Shown here piece after piece: positions 34,617-43,709 of a stretch of DNA of 64,000 bases. This DNA comes from Actinomadura sp. HBU206391 (GTDB lineage: Bacteria > Actinomycetota > Actinomycetes > Streptosporangiales > Streptosporangiaceae). Under the pieces are notes generated by a model, which did not search any database, was not told where the DNA came from, and saw only the letters and a program-made list of their open reading frames with translations. The first letter of the stretch is position 1. The number at the start of each line of letters is the position of its first letter. The stretch covers positions 62,001-126,000 of the forward strand of contig NZ_JABVEB010000003.1 in NCBI RefSeq assembly GCF_014323665.1, in the 5' to 3' direction. Position numbers and translations under genes: made by a program.

Positions 34617-34840
34617 GCTGCCCACCGCAGCGTGAAAAGCGACTCGTCCCAACACAACTCGCCGCACTGGCATCCGGAGTCTGCGAGGCGACCATCCGGA
34701 AATGGGCGAGCCGCGGCAAACTCACCCGCTACGGCAGCCGCGCCCGGGCACAGTACGACCTCAACGAACTCGCGGGGCTCGTGAGCACGACGACCTGCGC
34801 TCCCCCATCCGCCGGCCCAGCGGAGACCGCCGAGCGGTGA
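34613..34840 (+). CDS. OvmW-like small helix-turn-helix protein
   Basis: The 75-residue protein contains LVPTQLAALASGVCEATIRKWASRGKLTRYG, a winged-helix/MerR-excisionase-type DNA-binding motif, followed by YDLNELAGLV, the typical last helix. It is translationally coupled to the OvmZ-like gene. In other clusters such pairs are presumed regulatory. It marks the probable right edge of the biosynthetic cluster. Confidence 0.75.
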   Translation: MSCPPQREKRLVPTQLAALASGVCEATIRKWASRGKLTRYGSRARAQYDLNELAGLVSTTTCAPPSAGPAETAER

Positions 34841-34866
34841 GGGTGATCGCCGCAGCGGCGTCGGCG

Positions 34867-35511
34867 TCACCCCTCGCCGTGCGCGTCCGACGTGTCCGCG
34901 GCGACGTCGGCGAGGGCCCGCATGAGGAGCACGGTCGAGGCGGCCCCGGGGTCCTCGTGGCCGACACTGCGGGTGCCGAGATAGCTGGCCCGGCCCTTGC
35001 GCGCCTGCAACGGCACCGTCGCGACAGCGCCGTGTGCCGCCGCCTCGGCGGCCGCCTCGGCGCAGGCGGCCGGATCCCCGTGCCGGCGCAGCGCCTCCTC
35101 GTAGGCGTCCACCGCCGGGGCGAGCGCGTCGACCATGGTCTTGTCGCCAAGTGCGGCCTGGCCGAGCCCCTGGATGCCGTCGAGCGCGGCGCGCAGCGCG
35201 GTGCCCAGCGCGGGCGGGTCCACCTCCTGGGCGTCGCCCAGCGACTTGCCGGCCGCCCGCAGCGCGCCCCCGTAGAGGGGCCCGGAGGCTCCCCCGGTCT
35301 TGGACACGATCGCCCGGCCGGCCGCGACGAGCACCTTTCCCGGGCCAACGTCGTCGGGCAACGCCGCGACCGCGGCGGAGAACCCGCGATTGAGATTCAG
35401 GCCGTGGTCGCCGTCGCCGATCGCCGCGTCGAGCCTGGTCAGCCGCTCGGAGTCCGCCGCGATCAGCTCGGCCGCGCGACGCAGCCAGGCGGTGAAGAAC
35501 GTCGCGTCCAT
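34867..35511 (-). CDS. dhaL: Dihydroxyacetone kinase, ADP/ATP-binding subunit
   Basis: The 214-residue all-helical protein has the IGDGDHGLNLNRGF nucleotide/Mg-binding motif (Asp triad) and the GGASGPLYG loop. With DhaK it phosphorylates dihydroxyacetone. ATG 35511 overlaps the dhaK stop as TGATG; a TTG one codon earlier is less likely. No phosphotransferase subunit DhaM is in the window, so the donor (PTS or ATP) remains open. Confidence 0.95.
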   Translation of the reverse strand: MDATFFTAWLRRAAELIAADSERLTRLDAAIGDGDHGLNLNRGFSAAVAALPDDVGPGKVLVAAGRAIVSKTGGASGPLYGGALRAAGKSLGDAQEVDPPALGTALRAALDGIQGLGQAALGDKTMVDALAPAVDAYEEALRRHGDPAACAEAAAEAAAHGAVATVPLQARKGRASYLGTRSVGHEDPGAASTVLLMRALADVAADTSDAHGEG

Positions 35512-36506
35512 CAACGTCCCCAGCGGAGCGCGGGCGTCTCCACCGGCGCGTCCCAGAGCTGGCGCAGCTCGGGCGTGAGCCGGCAGACCGTGACCATGCA
35601 GCCGGCCATCTCCAGGCTCGTCACGTAATCGCCCACCAGTGACCGCGCGACCGTCACCCCATGGCCCTCGAACCAGTTCGCGGCGGCGGCGTACGCGATG
35701 TACTGCTCGATCAGCGGGGTGCCGCCCATCCCGTTGACCAGCACCAGCACCTCGGCACCGTCCAGCGGCATGTCGGCGTGGATGGCGGCGAGCGCGGCGG
35801 CGACGATCTCGTCGGCGGTGGCCAGTTTGGTGCGCTCCCGCCCCGGCTCGCCATGGATGCCGACGCCGAGCTCCATCTCGTCCTCGCCGAGCGTGAACGT
35901 GGGCTCCCCCGCGGCCGGGACCGTGCAGGAGGACAGCGCCACGCCGAACGAGCGGGTCCGCTCGTTCACCTCGCGCGCCGCGGCCGCGACCTCGGACAGG
36001 CCGGCTCCGGCCTCGGCCAGCGCGCCGGCGATCTTCTCGACGAACAGCGTCGCGCCGGTGCCCCGACGGCCTGCCGTGTAGGTGCTGTCCTGCACGGCCA
36101 CGTCGTCGTCCACGAGCACCGAGACGACCTCGATGTCGTCGTCCTCGGCCAGCTCCGCGGCCATCTTGAAGTTCAGGACATCGCCCGTGTAGTTCTTCAC
36201 GATGTGCAGGACGCCCTGGCCGCCGTCCACGGCGGCCGTCGCGGCCAGGATCTGGTCGGGTACGGGCGAGGTGAAGACCTCACCCGGACACGCGGCGTCG
36301 AGCATGCCGAAGCCGACGAAGCCGGCGTGCAGCGGCTCGTGCCCGGAACCGCCGCCGGACACCAGGCCCACCTTGCCCGTGCGAGGGGCGTCGGCCCGGA
36401 CGACGACCCGGGCCTCCGGATCGACGCGCAGCGATGGATGCGCCGCGGCCAGGCCGCGCAGCGCGTCGGAGACGACATCGGCAGGATCATTGATGAGCTT
36501 CCTCAT
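35511..36506 (-). CDS. dhaK: Dihydroxyacetone kinase, substrate-binding subunit
   Basis: The 331-residue protein begins [19 protein letters not shown] and has [14 protein letters not shown] (substrate loop), [11 protein letters not shown], and GVGIHGEPG with the His that covalently binds the ketose. It forms the DhaKL complex with the next gene. It is divergent from the PIG-L deacetylase gene. Confidence 0.96.
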   Translation of the reverse strand: MRKLINDPADVVSDALRGLAAAHPSLRVDPEARVVVRADAPRTGKVGLVSGGGSGHEPLHAGFVGFGMLDAACPGEVFTSPVPDQILAATAAVDGGQGVLHIVKNYTGDVLNFKMAAELAEDDDIEVVSVLVDDDVAVQDSTYTAGRRGTGATLFVEKIAGALAEAGAGLSEVAAAAREVNERTRSFGVALSSCTVPAAGEPTFTLGEDEMELGVGIHGEPGRERTKLATADEIVAAALAAIHADMPLDGAEVLVLVNGMGGTPLIEQYIAYAAAANWFEGHGVTVARSLVGDYVTSLEMAGCMVTVCRLTPELRQLWDAPVETPALRWGR

Positions 36507-36560
36507 GGGTCACTCGTACTCCCCTTCACCGCCGAAATCCAGCCCCACGACGAACGCCGT

Positions 36561-36601
36561 TTGTACGGATACGCAGGGATCGTCCTTAAGATGGCGAGGT
36601 G
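36561..36601 (+). promoter_or_regulatory. Leaderless-type promoter of the PIG-L gene (copy 1 of a duplicated element)
   Basis: TTGTAC (36561-36566), a 20-nt spacer and TAAGAT (36587-36592) precede the GTG at 36599 by 6 nt, so transcription should begin at or next to the start codon. The surrounding AGGGATC-x-TCC-x-TAAGATG string recurs before the nucleoside hydrolase gene at 39114-39154. Confidence 0.55.
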
Positions 36602-37327
36602 ATCAGCGCGCTCGATGACAGTGAAGTGCGGCGAATCCTCGTCGTGATGGCCCATCCCGACGATGTCGACTTCAGTTCGGCCGGGTCGATCGCCACCTGG
36701 ACCGACCAGGGCATCGAGGTGACCTACCTCATCGTCACCGACGGTGACGCCGGCGGGTTCGACACGGCGGTCCCGCGGTCGGAGATCCCAGGCATCCGGC
36801 GGGCCGAGCAGCGCGCGGCGGCCAAGTGCGTGGGCGTCGACGACGTACGGTTCCTCGGGCACCCGGACGGGCGGGTCGAGGCGACGTTCGACCTGCGCCG
36901 TGACATCGCCAGGGTGATCCGCCAGGTGCGCCCGGACCGCGTGCTGACGTCCAGCCCGGAGCGGAACTACGAGCGGATCGCGCCGAGCCACCCCGATCAC
37001 CGGGTGGTCGGCGGGGCGACGCTGGACGCCGTCTACCCCGACGCGCGCAACGCCTTCGCGCACCCGGAGCTGCTCCGTGACGAGGGTCTGGACGCGTGGA
37101 CCGTGCGTGAGGTGTGGATCGCCGGCGGGCCGGCCCCGAACAAGCACGTCGACGTCACCGACGTCTTCGACCGCAAGCTGGCCGCGCTGAGAGCGCACGT
37201 CAGCCAGACCGCCCATATGGACGGTCTCGATCAGATGCTGCGCGGCTTCCTGACCCGTAACGCCGAGGCGGCCGGCTTCGCCGAGGGCCGGCTCGCCGAG
37301 GTCTTCCAGGTCGTCCCCACGGCGTGA
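36599..37327 (+). CDS. PIG-L/LmbE-family deacetylase (MshB-like)
   Basis: The 242-residue protein has the zinc motif AHPDDVDFSSAG (about 18-29) and a later SHPDHRVVGG His motif. Family members are N-acetylglucosaminyl or mycothiol-pathway deacetylases. GTG at 36599 has no RBS but follows a -10-like TAAGAT by 6 nt, which points to a leaderless transcript. The substrate is not determined. It is near DhaKL and nucleoside hydrolase genes and shares a duplicated promoter with the latter. Confidence 0.9.
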   Translation: MISALDDSEVRRILVVMAHPDDVDFSSAGSIATWTDQGIEVTYLIVTDGDAGGFDTAVPRSEIPGIRRAEQRAAAKCVGVDDVRFLGHPDGRVEATFDLRRDIARVIRQVRPDRVLTSSPERNYERIAPSHPDHRVVGGATLDAVYPDARNAFAHPELLRDEGLDAWTVREVWIAGGPAPNKHVDVTDVFDRKLAALRAHVSQTAHMDGLDQMLRGFLTRNAEAAGFAEGRLAEVFQVVPTA

Positions 37328-37697
37328 TGGCCGCGCGCACCCGCTCACCGTGGCCGGCTCCTCACCACCTGGAAGAGGGGCGGAGACCGAGGGCTACGAG
37401 CCGACGCTGAAAGTCCGCACCGCACAGCACCCGCTGGGCGGCCCCGGCCGAAGGCGGGCGCTGCTTGGTCGCGACCTGCGGCTCACTCAGCCGCCTGACG
37501 CCCCGCCCGTCGGCCGGAGTGGACGGCGGTCGTCCGCCGACCGTGTTCCGCTCCAGCGGGTGCGCCTTCAGGCTGTCTTCGCACCGGTCACGCTCTCCAG
37601 AGGCCTACGTCCACGACCGGCCGGGACCTTCGTCACAGCGGGCAACCGGCGGCAGCCGGCGACGCGCCGCCGCCTGTTCGTACCCTCCTGCCCCGGC
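37328..37697. other. 370-bp intergenic region between convergent genes
   Basis: I see no supported gene here. Open frames on either strand lack RBSs and have the atypical Arg/Pro-rich composition of shadow frames. It separates the PIG-L gene from the oppositely oriented membrane-protein gene. No clear terminator hairpin was found by eye. Confidence 0.6.
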
Positions 37698-38903
37698 TCA
37701 CAGGGCCGACGAACGGCGATGCGAGGTGAAGCCGGTGAGACTCCTGACCCCGGCCTCGGAGATCAGCCAATGGTCGCCGATCCGTACGGTCAGGGCAGCG
37801 CCCTCGCACGGATTGCCGTACAGGATCCCGTCCACGATCTGGGGAGCCCAGTCCTCCTTGTCGGAGAACGCCGTCGCCGACCCGTCCCCGAGATCGGCCG
37901 CCGGTTCCTCGCCCGGCGGAGACCAGAGAGTTATCGCTCTGAACCGCAGCAACCGACGGCCTGCCGAATCGCCGAGCGGAAAGACCTCGACCTTGGCGCC
38001 GACGAGCATCAGCGTCACCGCCAATGAGGGCACTGGATTTCTTTCCAGCCGCCGCAATTCGCGTCGCCACCACAGGTGGCATACACCGACGGCGGCCCCG
38101 AGGAAGATGACCAGCAGTCCGCCCGCGTACCAGCCCATCGCGTCGTAGGGGTACCACTCGACGCGCGCCCAAGCGCCGTCAACCCGCACGTCCACGGACT
38201 CACCGACCGCGAAGTCCGAGAGGAACGGAACACCCATGTCGCGCTCGTCACCATTCGCCATCAGAACCCGGATACGGGAGTCGGCCTCGTTGCGAGCCAC
38301 CACTGTGGCCGTCTGAAAGGCGGATCGCTCCCAATGCGCGTCCTCCACCTGCTGCTTCTGGCCACCGAACGCGATGAGCCCCGCTCCGGCCGCGACCACG
38401 ACGAGCGCGGCGATGCCTCGTCCCGGTTGCAACGCGCGCTTGGGCACGCGACCGACCTCCGGCGCAAGCGCGGGCACCGGCGGCGCCAACGGCAGGGCCG
38501 TGATCTGACGCGGACGGGCTCGTTCCCGGGCGATGACTGTGCAGAGCGTCCAGATGCAGAAGGGCGTGAGCACGACCGCGTTCCCCAAGACCTCAGGACT
38601 CGGAGGCACGAGTGCCAAGATCAACACTGCGACCGCGCCGACGGCGGCCGCCCTTGGTGCGAACAGCGCCCACACCAGATTCGCCAGGGTGAGTGCGACG
38701 ACTGCGACCTCGCCGAATGTGGACCGCTCACATGGCGGAAGCTCCCCACATGCGCTCGGCATCGTCATCCCGATCGCAAACCCGCACGCCAAGGTCCAGC
38801 CGATGGCCGACCATTCCGGTCGGAGCCACCGCCGCAGGCCCGCCGCCCGCCATCGGCGTCCGTCCTCTGCGGTCCAGGGGACCGCATTCGCCATCTCGAC
38901 CAT
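37698..38903 (-). CDS. Membrane protein of unknown function, DUF3592-like centre
   Basis: The 401-residue protein has about four N-terminal hydrophobic segments (for example VAVVALTLANLVWALF and AVAVLILALVPP) and a fifth near LVVVAAGAGLIAFGG. A periplasmic stretch follows (about 190-265, containing ADSRIRVLMANGDERDM and VEWYPYDAMGWYAGG) that resembles DUF3592. Another helix and a cytoplasmic tail complete it. GGAGG lies 9 nt before ATG 38903; ATG 38894 is possible. Function is unknown. Confidence 0.72.
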   Translation of the reverse strand: MVEMANAVPWTAEDGRRWRAAGLRRWLRPEWSAIGWTLACGFAIGMTMPSACGELPPCERSTFGEVAVVALTLANLVWALFAPRAAAVGAVAVLILALVPPSPEVLGNAVVLTPFCIWTLCTVIARERARPRQITALPLAPPVPALAPEVGRVPKRALQPGRGIAALVVVAAGAGLIAFGGQKQQVEDAHWERSAFQTATVVARNEADSRIRVLMANGDERDMGVPFLSDFAVGESVDVRVDGAWARVEWYPYDAMGWYAGGLLVIFLGAAVGVCHLWWRRELRRLERNPVPSLAVTLMLVGAKVEVFPLGDSAGRRLLRFRAITLWSPPGEEPAADLGDGSATAFSDKEDWAPQIVDGILYGNPCEGAALTVRIGDHWLISEAGVRSLTGFTSHRRSSAL

Positions 38904-39113
38904 CCCTGATCGCCTCCGACATGTCGTCCGCGCGATGCCCCGGTGCAATGATTCGCCACAGATGATCAGGAACATACGGAGCAGGTCAAGACGCCTCATC
39001 GAGCGGTCTTGCGCATGGCCTCAGGTGGTCATCAAGATCGCGGGCCGGCCGCCTTGTGCTCCGGGACGGCGTGCCGGAAGACGGCGAGTGGGCGCAGCCG
39101 CAATTGACACCGT

Positions 39114-39154
39114 TTGCGTAGCAACGTAGGGATCATCCCTAAGATGTCGACGTG
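39114..39154 (+). promoter_or_regulatory. Promoter of the nucleoside hydrolase gene (copy 2) with vestigial start
   Basis: TTGCGT (39114-39119), a 20-nt spacer and TAAGAT (39140-39145) have the same layout as the element at 36561-36601. Here GTG (39152) begins a five-codon frame VVSVF ending in TAG (39167-39169), a clipped copy of the PIG-L gene start. The hydrolase ATG lies 37 nt after this GTG, so the mRNA probably starts with a mini-ORF. Confidence 0.5.
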
Positions 39155-39190
39155 GTCAGCGTGTTCTAGACGCCCGGGTGAGAGGTGGCA

Positions 39191-40129
39191 ATGCGCAAGA
39201 TCCTGCTGGATTGCGACACCGGCATCGACGATGCCATCACGATCCTCTACCTGGCCTCGCTGGTGAAGGCGGGCGAGGCCGACCTGGTCGGTGTGGGAAC
39301 CGTGCACGGCAATGTCGACCCGGCGACGGGCGCGCTCAACACCCTGCGCATCTTCGAGATGACCGGCATCAAGGACGTGCCCGTGGCGGTGGGCGCCGGC
39401 CGCCCGATGGCTCAGGACGTGCATTTCGCGCACGACTGGCACGGCACCGACGGCCTCGGGGAGACGCACCTGCCAGTCCCGGCCACAACGCCGGACGGAA
39501 GCTCCGCGCCGGAGCAGATCGTACGGCTGGCCAGGGCGCATCCCGGTGAGCTGACGCTGATCGCCATCGGGCCGCTCACCAACCTCGGTATCGCCCTGCT
39601 GCTCGAGCCCGACCTGCCCGAGCTGATCCGGGAAGTCGTGATCATGGGCGGCGCCTTCGACCACCCGGGCAACATCACCACGCACGCCGAGGCCAACGTC
39701 TGGCACGACCCGGAGGCGGCGGATCTGGTCTTCGCGGCCGGCTGGCCGACCGTGCTCGTCCCCCTGGACGCCACGCACCCGACCGCCGTGGGCGACGAAT
39801 GGCTGGACCGGCTCGCCGAATCCACCTCGGACGTCGCCAAGTTCGCGGTCCGCATCCTGGACTTCTACGTGACCGCCTACACCCCCACGTTGAAGCGCCG
39901 CGGCTGCGTCATCCACGACGCGCTCGCCGCCATGCTCGCCGTCGACCCGTCACTGGGCCGGTACGAGGAGCGCCCGGTGCGCGTCGAGCTGCGCGGCGAG
40001 CTGACCCGCGGCGCGACGGTGTGGGACGCGCGGTCGCTGCCCGCCGAGGACGCCCGCCGCCCCGTGAGGGTCGTCGTCGGCAGCGACGTCACCTCCTTTC
40101 AGGAGCGCCTTCTCGCTACGTTGCTCTGA
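39191..40129 (+). CDS. Inosine-uridine-type nucleoside hydrolase
   Basis: The 312-residue protein begins MRKILLDCDTGIDDAITILY, the DxDxGxDD calcium/ribose motif, with MGGAFDHPGNITTHAEANVW and CVIHDALAAM (catalytic His/Asp region) following. It cleaves the N-glycosidic bond of nucleosides for salvage. AGAGG lies 5 nt before ATG. It is upstream of a SRPBCC gene on the same strand. Confidence 0.95.
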   Translation: MRKILLDCDTGIDDAITILYLASLVKAGEADLVGVGTVHGNVDPATGALNTLRIFEMTGIKDVPVAVGAGRPMAQDVHFAHDWHGTDGLGETHLPVPATTPDGSSAPEQIVRLARAHPGELTLIAIGPLTNLGIALLLEPDLPELIREVVIMGGAFDHPGNITTHAEANVWHDPEAADLVFAAGWPTVLVPLDATHPTAVGDEWLDRLAESTSDVAKFAVRILDFYVTAYTPTLKRRGCVIHDALAAMLAVDPSLGRYEERPVRVELRGELTRGATVWDARSLPAEDARRPVRVVVGSDVTSFQERLLATLL

Positions 40130-40163
40130 GGACCGCCGCACCCGGCCCCCCAGGGAGACCACC

Positions 40164-40616
40164 GTGCCGTACCGCATCGACGTCAGCGCGACCTCGTCGG
40201 CCCCGCCCGAGATCGTCTTCGACCATCTCGCCAAGGCGGTGACCTGGGCCGACTGGGGCGGCTTCCCCTTCAAGTCCATCCGCGAGCGCGCGGGTGCGGC
40301 GGACCCCGACGGGATCGGGTCGATCCGGCGCGCCGGCCGGTTCCGCGAAGAGGTCGTGGCGTTCGACCCGCCGGCGCACTACGCGTACACGATGCTGGCC
40401 GGCGCCCCGCTCAAGGACTACCGGGCCGACGTGACCCTCGGGTCGGCCGCGGGCGGCACCGCGATCCGGTGGGAGGCCCGGTTCGAGCGGAGGATCCCGG
40501 GCACCGGCGCACTGCTGCGGGCCGCGTTCACGCTGCTGCTCCGTCGCCTGGCGCGCGGGCTGGCCCGGCACGCGGACCGCTGCGAGACCGGCTGCGCCGC
40601 GCACCGGGCCGCCTGA
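40164..40616 (+). CDS. SRPBCC-family (START-like) protein
   Basis: The 150-residue protein has the polyketide_cyc2-like pattern: MPYRIDVSATSSAPPEIVFD, TWADWGGFPFKS, IGSIRRAGRFREEVVAFDPPAHYAYTM, then AIRWEARFERR and a C-terminal helix. These proteins bind hydrophobic ligands; no function is assigned. GTG start with GGGAG upstream. It is 34 nt after the hydrolase and may be cotranscribed. Confidence 0.85.
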   Translation: MPYRIDVSATSSAPPEIVFDHLAKAVTWADWGGFPFKSIRERAGAADPDGIGSIRRAGRFREEVVAFDPPAHYAYTMLAGAPLKDYRADVTLGSAAGGTAIRWEARFERRIPGTGALLRAAFTLLLRRLARGLARHADRCETGCAAHRAA

Positions 40617-40638
40617 GGCCGGGCCGGTTCAGAGCGGC

Positions 40639-41184
40639 TCAGCCGCGGCCCCTCTCGCGGCCGGGCTCGGCCCACGAGTCGGTCAGCGCGTTGAACCGGC
40701 CGAGCATCCGGGCCAGTTGCTCGACGTCCCCCAGCTCCCACGTGCCGAGCATCGCCCGGAACCGCTCCTGCCGGGCCACCCGGGCGTGGCCGAGCCGCTG
40801 CCTGCCCTCGCCGGTGAGAACCAGCAGGTGCGCGCGGCCGTCGGCGGGGTCGGGCTCGCGCTCGATCAGCCCGAGCTCCTCCAGCACCTTCAGCTGGCGG
40901 CTGATGGTGGCCTTGCCCACCCCGAAGTACTCGGCGAGATCGCTGGACCGCGCCGGCCCGACCTCGTCGATCCGGATGAGCAGGCTGTAGGCGCCGGGCT
41001 CCAGCTCCGGGTGCACCTCACGCCCCATCTCCGCCGAGAACGCCCGGGCGCGCCGGAGGAGGACGCCGAGCTGCTGCTCGACCGCGCAGTACGCCTCGTG
41101 CTCATCAACGCGCTGACCGGCGTGCTCGTCGGCGTGCTGACCGGCGCGCCCGCCGGTGCCGGCCGCCACTCGGGCCTCGCTCAT
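40639..41184 (-). CDS. MarR-family transcriptional regulator
   Basis: The 181-residue protein has an Ala/His/Glu-rich N-terminal 30 residues, then a winged helix-turn-helix: RSSDLAEYFGVGKATISRQLKVLEELGLIERE and DGRAHLLVLTGEG, the wing. GGAG lies 8 nt before ATG. It is downstream of a decayed transporter gene on the same strand, possibly its former target. Confidence 0.9.
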   Translation of the reverse strand: MSEARVAAGTGGRAGQHADEHAGQRVDEHEAYCAVEQQLGVLLRRARAFSAEMGREVHPELEPGAYSLLIRIDEVGPARSSDLAEYFGVGKATISRQLKVLEELGLIEREPDPADGRAHLLVLTGEGRQRLGHARVARQERFRAMLGTWELGDVEQLARMLGRFNALTDSWAEPGRERGRG

Positions 41185-41220
41185 CGTTGTGTCTCCTCCC
41201 GGTGTCCTTACGGACAACGC

Positions 41221-41556
41221 TCAGGCCTGCGGCGAGGACTCCCCCCGCACCGCCTGGATGTCGAGTTCCGCCTTCAGCGTGGCACCGATCAGGGAGTCAG
41301 GCGGGAGAGGACGTCAACACGAAGTCCTCACGGCGCAACTCGGTGACGGCGCGGAACGCGGTGCGCACGCCGCCCCACAGGTAGTGGGCGCCCGTGCCCT
41401 GGCCGGCCAGGTTGAGGGCGCTCGCCACCGGCGGATGATGCCCTGCACGACACGGGCGGCGATGAGCATGGCGGGGTTCTGCGCGACTCCGGCGATCGCC
41501 GAGCCGATGACGAAGACGATCAGGCCCAGCTGGACGAGGACCTCGCGGAGGTCTGA
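41221..41556 (-). pseudogene. Remnant of an MFS-type transporter and adjoining coding sequence
   Basis: On the minus strand, 41553-41440 reads LGLIVFVIGSAIAGVAQNPA and MLIAARVVQGI, the TM3-TM4 region of DHA2 transporters, then continues in a different frame (SALNLAGQGTGAHYLWGGVR) and ends at a stop. A third short frame, DSLIGATLKAELDIQAVRGE, runs to a TGA at 41221. Broken frames and absence of the rest of a transporter indicate decay. The second and third pieces are unidentified. Confidence 0.5.
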
Positions 41557-41609
41557 CGGCGGACAGCGGAGGCTTGACAGCCCGATAAGGGAATTAGCAA
41601 ACTGGCTAA

Positions 41610-41912
41610 ATGCTCTCGATCGCAGTGCTCAAGGCCCTGGCCAGCGAGCGGCGGCTGCAGATCCTGCAGTGGCTGAGGGACCCGACCACCCATTTCCCGC
41701 CCCAGGCCGACGGCGACCTCGAACGCGACGGTGTGTGCGTTCTCTTCATCGCCGACCGCCTCGGCGTCAGTCAGCCCACCGCGGCCGAGCACCTGAAGAT
41801 CCTCGCCCAGGCCGGGCTGATCGAGGGCAAGAGGATCAAGCAATGGACGTTCTACCGCCGCGACGAGGCGCGCATCGACGAGATCAAGCAGGCCTTCCGA
41901 GGGGACTGGTGA
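41610..41912 (+). CDS. ArsR-family HTH regulator
   Basis: The 100-residue protein has LKALASERRLQILQWL, then ADRLGVSQPTAAEHLKILAQAGLIEGKR (recognition helix) and FYRRDEARIDEIKQ. No metal-binding Cys pair is evident; the single Cys is in DGVCVLF. AT-rich DNA just upstream (GGGAATTAGCAAACTGGCTAAATG) could be its promoter or operator. It lies next to the decayed transporter and converges with the lipoprotein gene. Confidence 0.9.
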   Translation: MLSIAVLKALASERRLQILQWLRDPTTHFPPQADGDLERDGVCVLFIADRLGVSQPTAAEHLKILAQAGLIEGKRIKQWTFYRRDEARIDEIKQAFRGDW

Positions 41913-41927
41913 CCGTGTACGGCTCGC

Positions 41928-43709
41928 TCAGCGAGACTCGAGCCCCTTCGCCACGGTCCGCGCCGCCTTGAGGAGGAACGGGTCGGACATCGAAGGCACG
42001 TCGTCGAAGACCACGACGTACCGTCCGGCCCGTACGACGAGCGAAGGCTGGAGGTTGATCTTGATCTCGTAGGCTTCGTCGCCGACGTTCGGTATCGCCC
42101 TCGCCTCCGTCCCGGACGCGTCCAGCAGTTCGTCGGCCTCCTGCGCGGTCGCGGCCACCCAGCCGATCCGCACCTCCGCTCCGCCGTCGACCTTGCAGCT
42201 CCAACGGCGGATCGACGCCGAGCCGAGGCGGAGCGGATCCGCCGGGTAGTTGTCGGGGTCGCGTGCCCATGAGGTGCCCTTCAGAAGGGCACAGACATCG
42301 GGCCAGGCGTCAGGTCGGACCCCGCCGAGCTCGACCGGTGACGCGCCGTCGGCCGAGGCGTAGGCGGCCAGCCGGAGGCCGGTGTTCAGCAGCCTGGCCG
42401 TGTAGACCCGGTCTCCGACGATCCGCACGTTGTCGATCACCGCGTGCCCGTTCTTGTTCGGCCAAAAGCCGCGCTTCGGGAAGGGCAACGGAACGGTCGC
42501 CACGCGGGAGGTACCCGGGTCGATGGCGTCCAGAGCCGCCGGCACCAGGCCGGGATCGAGGTCGAAATGGGCGGGAGCGTACTCACCGAGCCACGAACGC
42601 AGTCCGTACACCCTGCCGCCGACGGCGACCAGATCGACGAGCTCGCGCTCCCACACGCGCCTTTCCAGCTTGCCGGTACGGGTGTTAACGAACCCGAGCC
42701 ACGTCCTGGTCCGGGAGTTCCGCACGCCGTCACCGTCGTGGTGGCTCACGACGGCCCGGTCACCGGCCACCGCGAAACCGCTCGCGCTGACGCGTCGCGC
42801 CGACTCCCCCAGGATCTCCTTGCCGTCGGCCCTGATGAGCGAGAACCGGTACAGAGAGGAGCCGGGCCCCCTCCTGGTCAGCATGGTGATCCCGCCCTGG
42901 ACCGATCCGCCGACCAGGCGGCCGGCGTGGGCGGGCCGCTCCCACCGGACCGCTCCCGTCGCCGCGTCGAGGGCGTACAGATCCTTGTCCGGCTCACAGT
43001 TCGCGTTCAGTACGAGCAGGGACCCGTCGCCGTCGAGGGGGTCCGGTTTACAGGTCGCTCCGCGCGGAATGGTCCAGGTCCAGCGCTGCCTGCCGGTGCG
43101 GGCGTCCACCGCGATCAGCGTCTTCTTCTCGGCCTCGTCGCGGAGCACCGCGACACCCCCGGACGCCGTCCGCACCACCTTGTACCGGAAGAGCGAGCCG
43201 TCGTGGAGCGGGCGGAAACGGTCCGCGCGCCACAGCACCCGTCCGCTGACCGCGTCGAACCCGGTGGTGCGGAGGTCGGCCTTGTCGTCCGGGAGCTTGG
43301 CCCCGTTCGCTCCGACCGCGACGGTGGTGACGACCAGCGTGTCGGCCGTCACCGCGAGGCCGGCCAGATTCCGTGACCTCTCGTAGTAGTGCCACCGCGC
43401 CGCCCCGGTCCGGCCGTCGCGCACGTCCAGCCCGCGGCCCGAGATCACCACGACCTGCCCCGCGACGAACTCGATCGACGGGTACGGGTCCTGCGGCGGC
43501 GCGGCCGCCGCGGGGAGATCGGCCTGCCAGATCCGCCGGAACGGCCCGGTCCCCGGGCCCGCGTCGCCGAACGGCTGCGCGGCGGCGGTGCTGGTCGAGT
43601 GGTCGGCCGGCGGCGCCGAGGGCTTCGGCGGCGCATCGGAGCCGCTGCATCCGGCGGTGACGGCCGCGACGACCATGAGCATGGCGACGTACGCCTTGGG
43701 GACCCTCAC
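41928..43709 (-). CDS. PQQ-like beta-propeller lipoprotein
   Basis: The 593-residue secreted lipoprotein starts VRVPKAYVAMLMVVAAVTAGC (lipobox VTAGC) and is followed by a Ser/Pro-rich spacer. It has repeated propeller blades such as DVRDGRTGAARWHYY, DAVSGRVLWRAD, DARTGRQRWTWTI and DAATGAVRWERP. The C-terminal 140 residues form a separate domain (PDVCALLKGTSW...WSCKVDGG). GTG 43709 is chosen with AGGAGG upstream; an ATG 42 nt earlier is possible. Function is unknown. Confidence 0.85.
   Translation of the reverse strand: MRVPKAYVAMLMVVAAVTAGCSGSDAPPKPSAPPADHSTSTAAAQPFGDAGPGTGPFRRIWQADLPAAAAPPQDPYPSIEFVAGQVVVISGRGLDVRDGRTGAARWHYYERSRNLAGLAVTADTLVVTTVAVGANGAKLPDDKADLRTTGFDAVSGRVLWRADRFRPLHDGSLFRYKVVRTASGGVAVLRDEAEKKTLIAVDARTGRQRWTWTIPRGATCKPDPLDGDGSLLVLNANCEPDKDLYALDAATGAVRWERPAHAGRLVGGSVQGGITMLTRRGPGSSLYRFSLIRADGKEILGESARRVSASGFAVAGDRAVVSHHDGDGVRNSRTRTWLGFVNTRTGKLERRVWERELVDLVAVGGRVYGLRSWLGEYAPAHFDLDPGLVPAALDAIDPGTSRVATVPLPFPKRGFWPNKNGHAVIDNVRIVGDRVYTARLLNTGLRLAAYASADGASPVELGGVRPDAWPDVCALLKGTSWARDPDNYPADPLRLGSASIRRWSCKVDGGAEVRIGWVAATAQEADELLDASGTEARAIPNVGDEAYEIKINLQPSLVVRAGRYVVVFDDVPSMSDPFLLKAARTVAKGLESR

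Noticed and set aside
1-34840. A SARP-type activator expected for an angucycline cluster
   Set aside because: No protein with a SARP domain order was found; regulators present are the partial LuxR-type, TetR, ECF41 and OvmZ/W-like genes.
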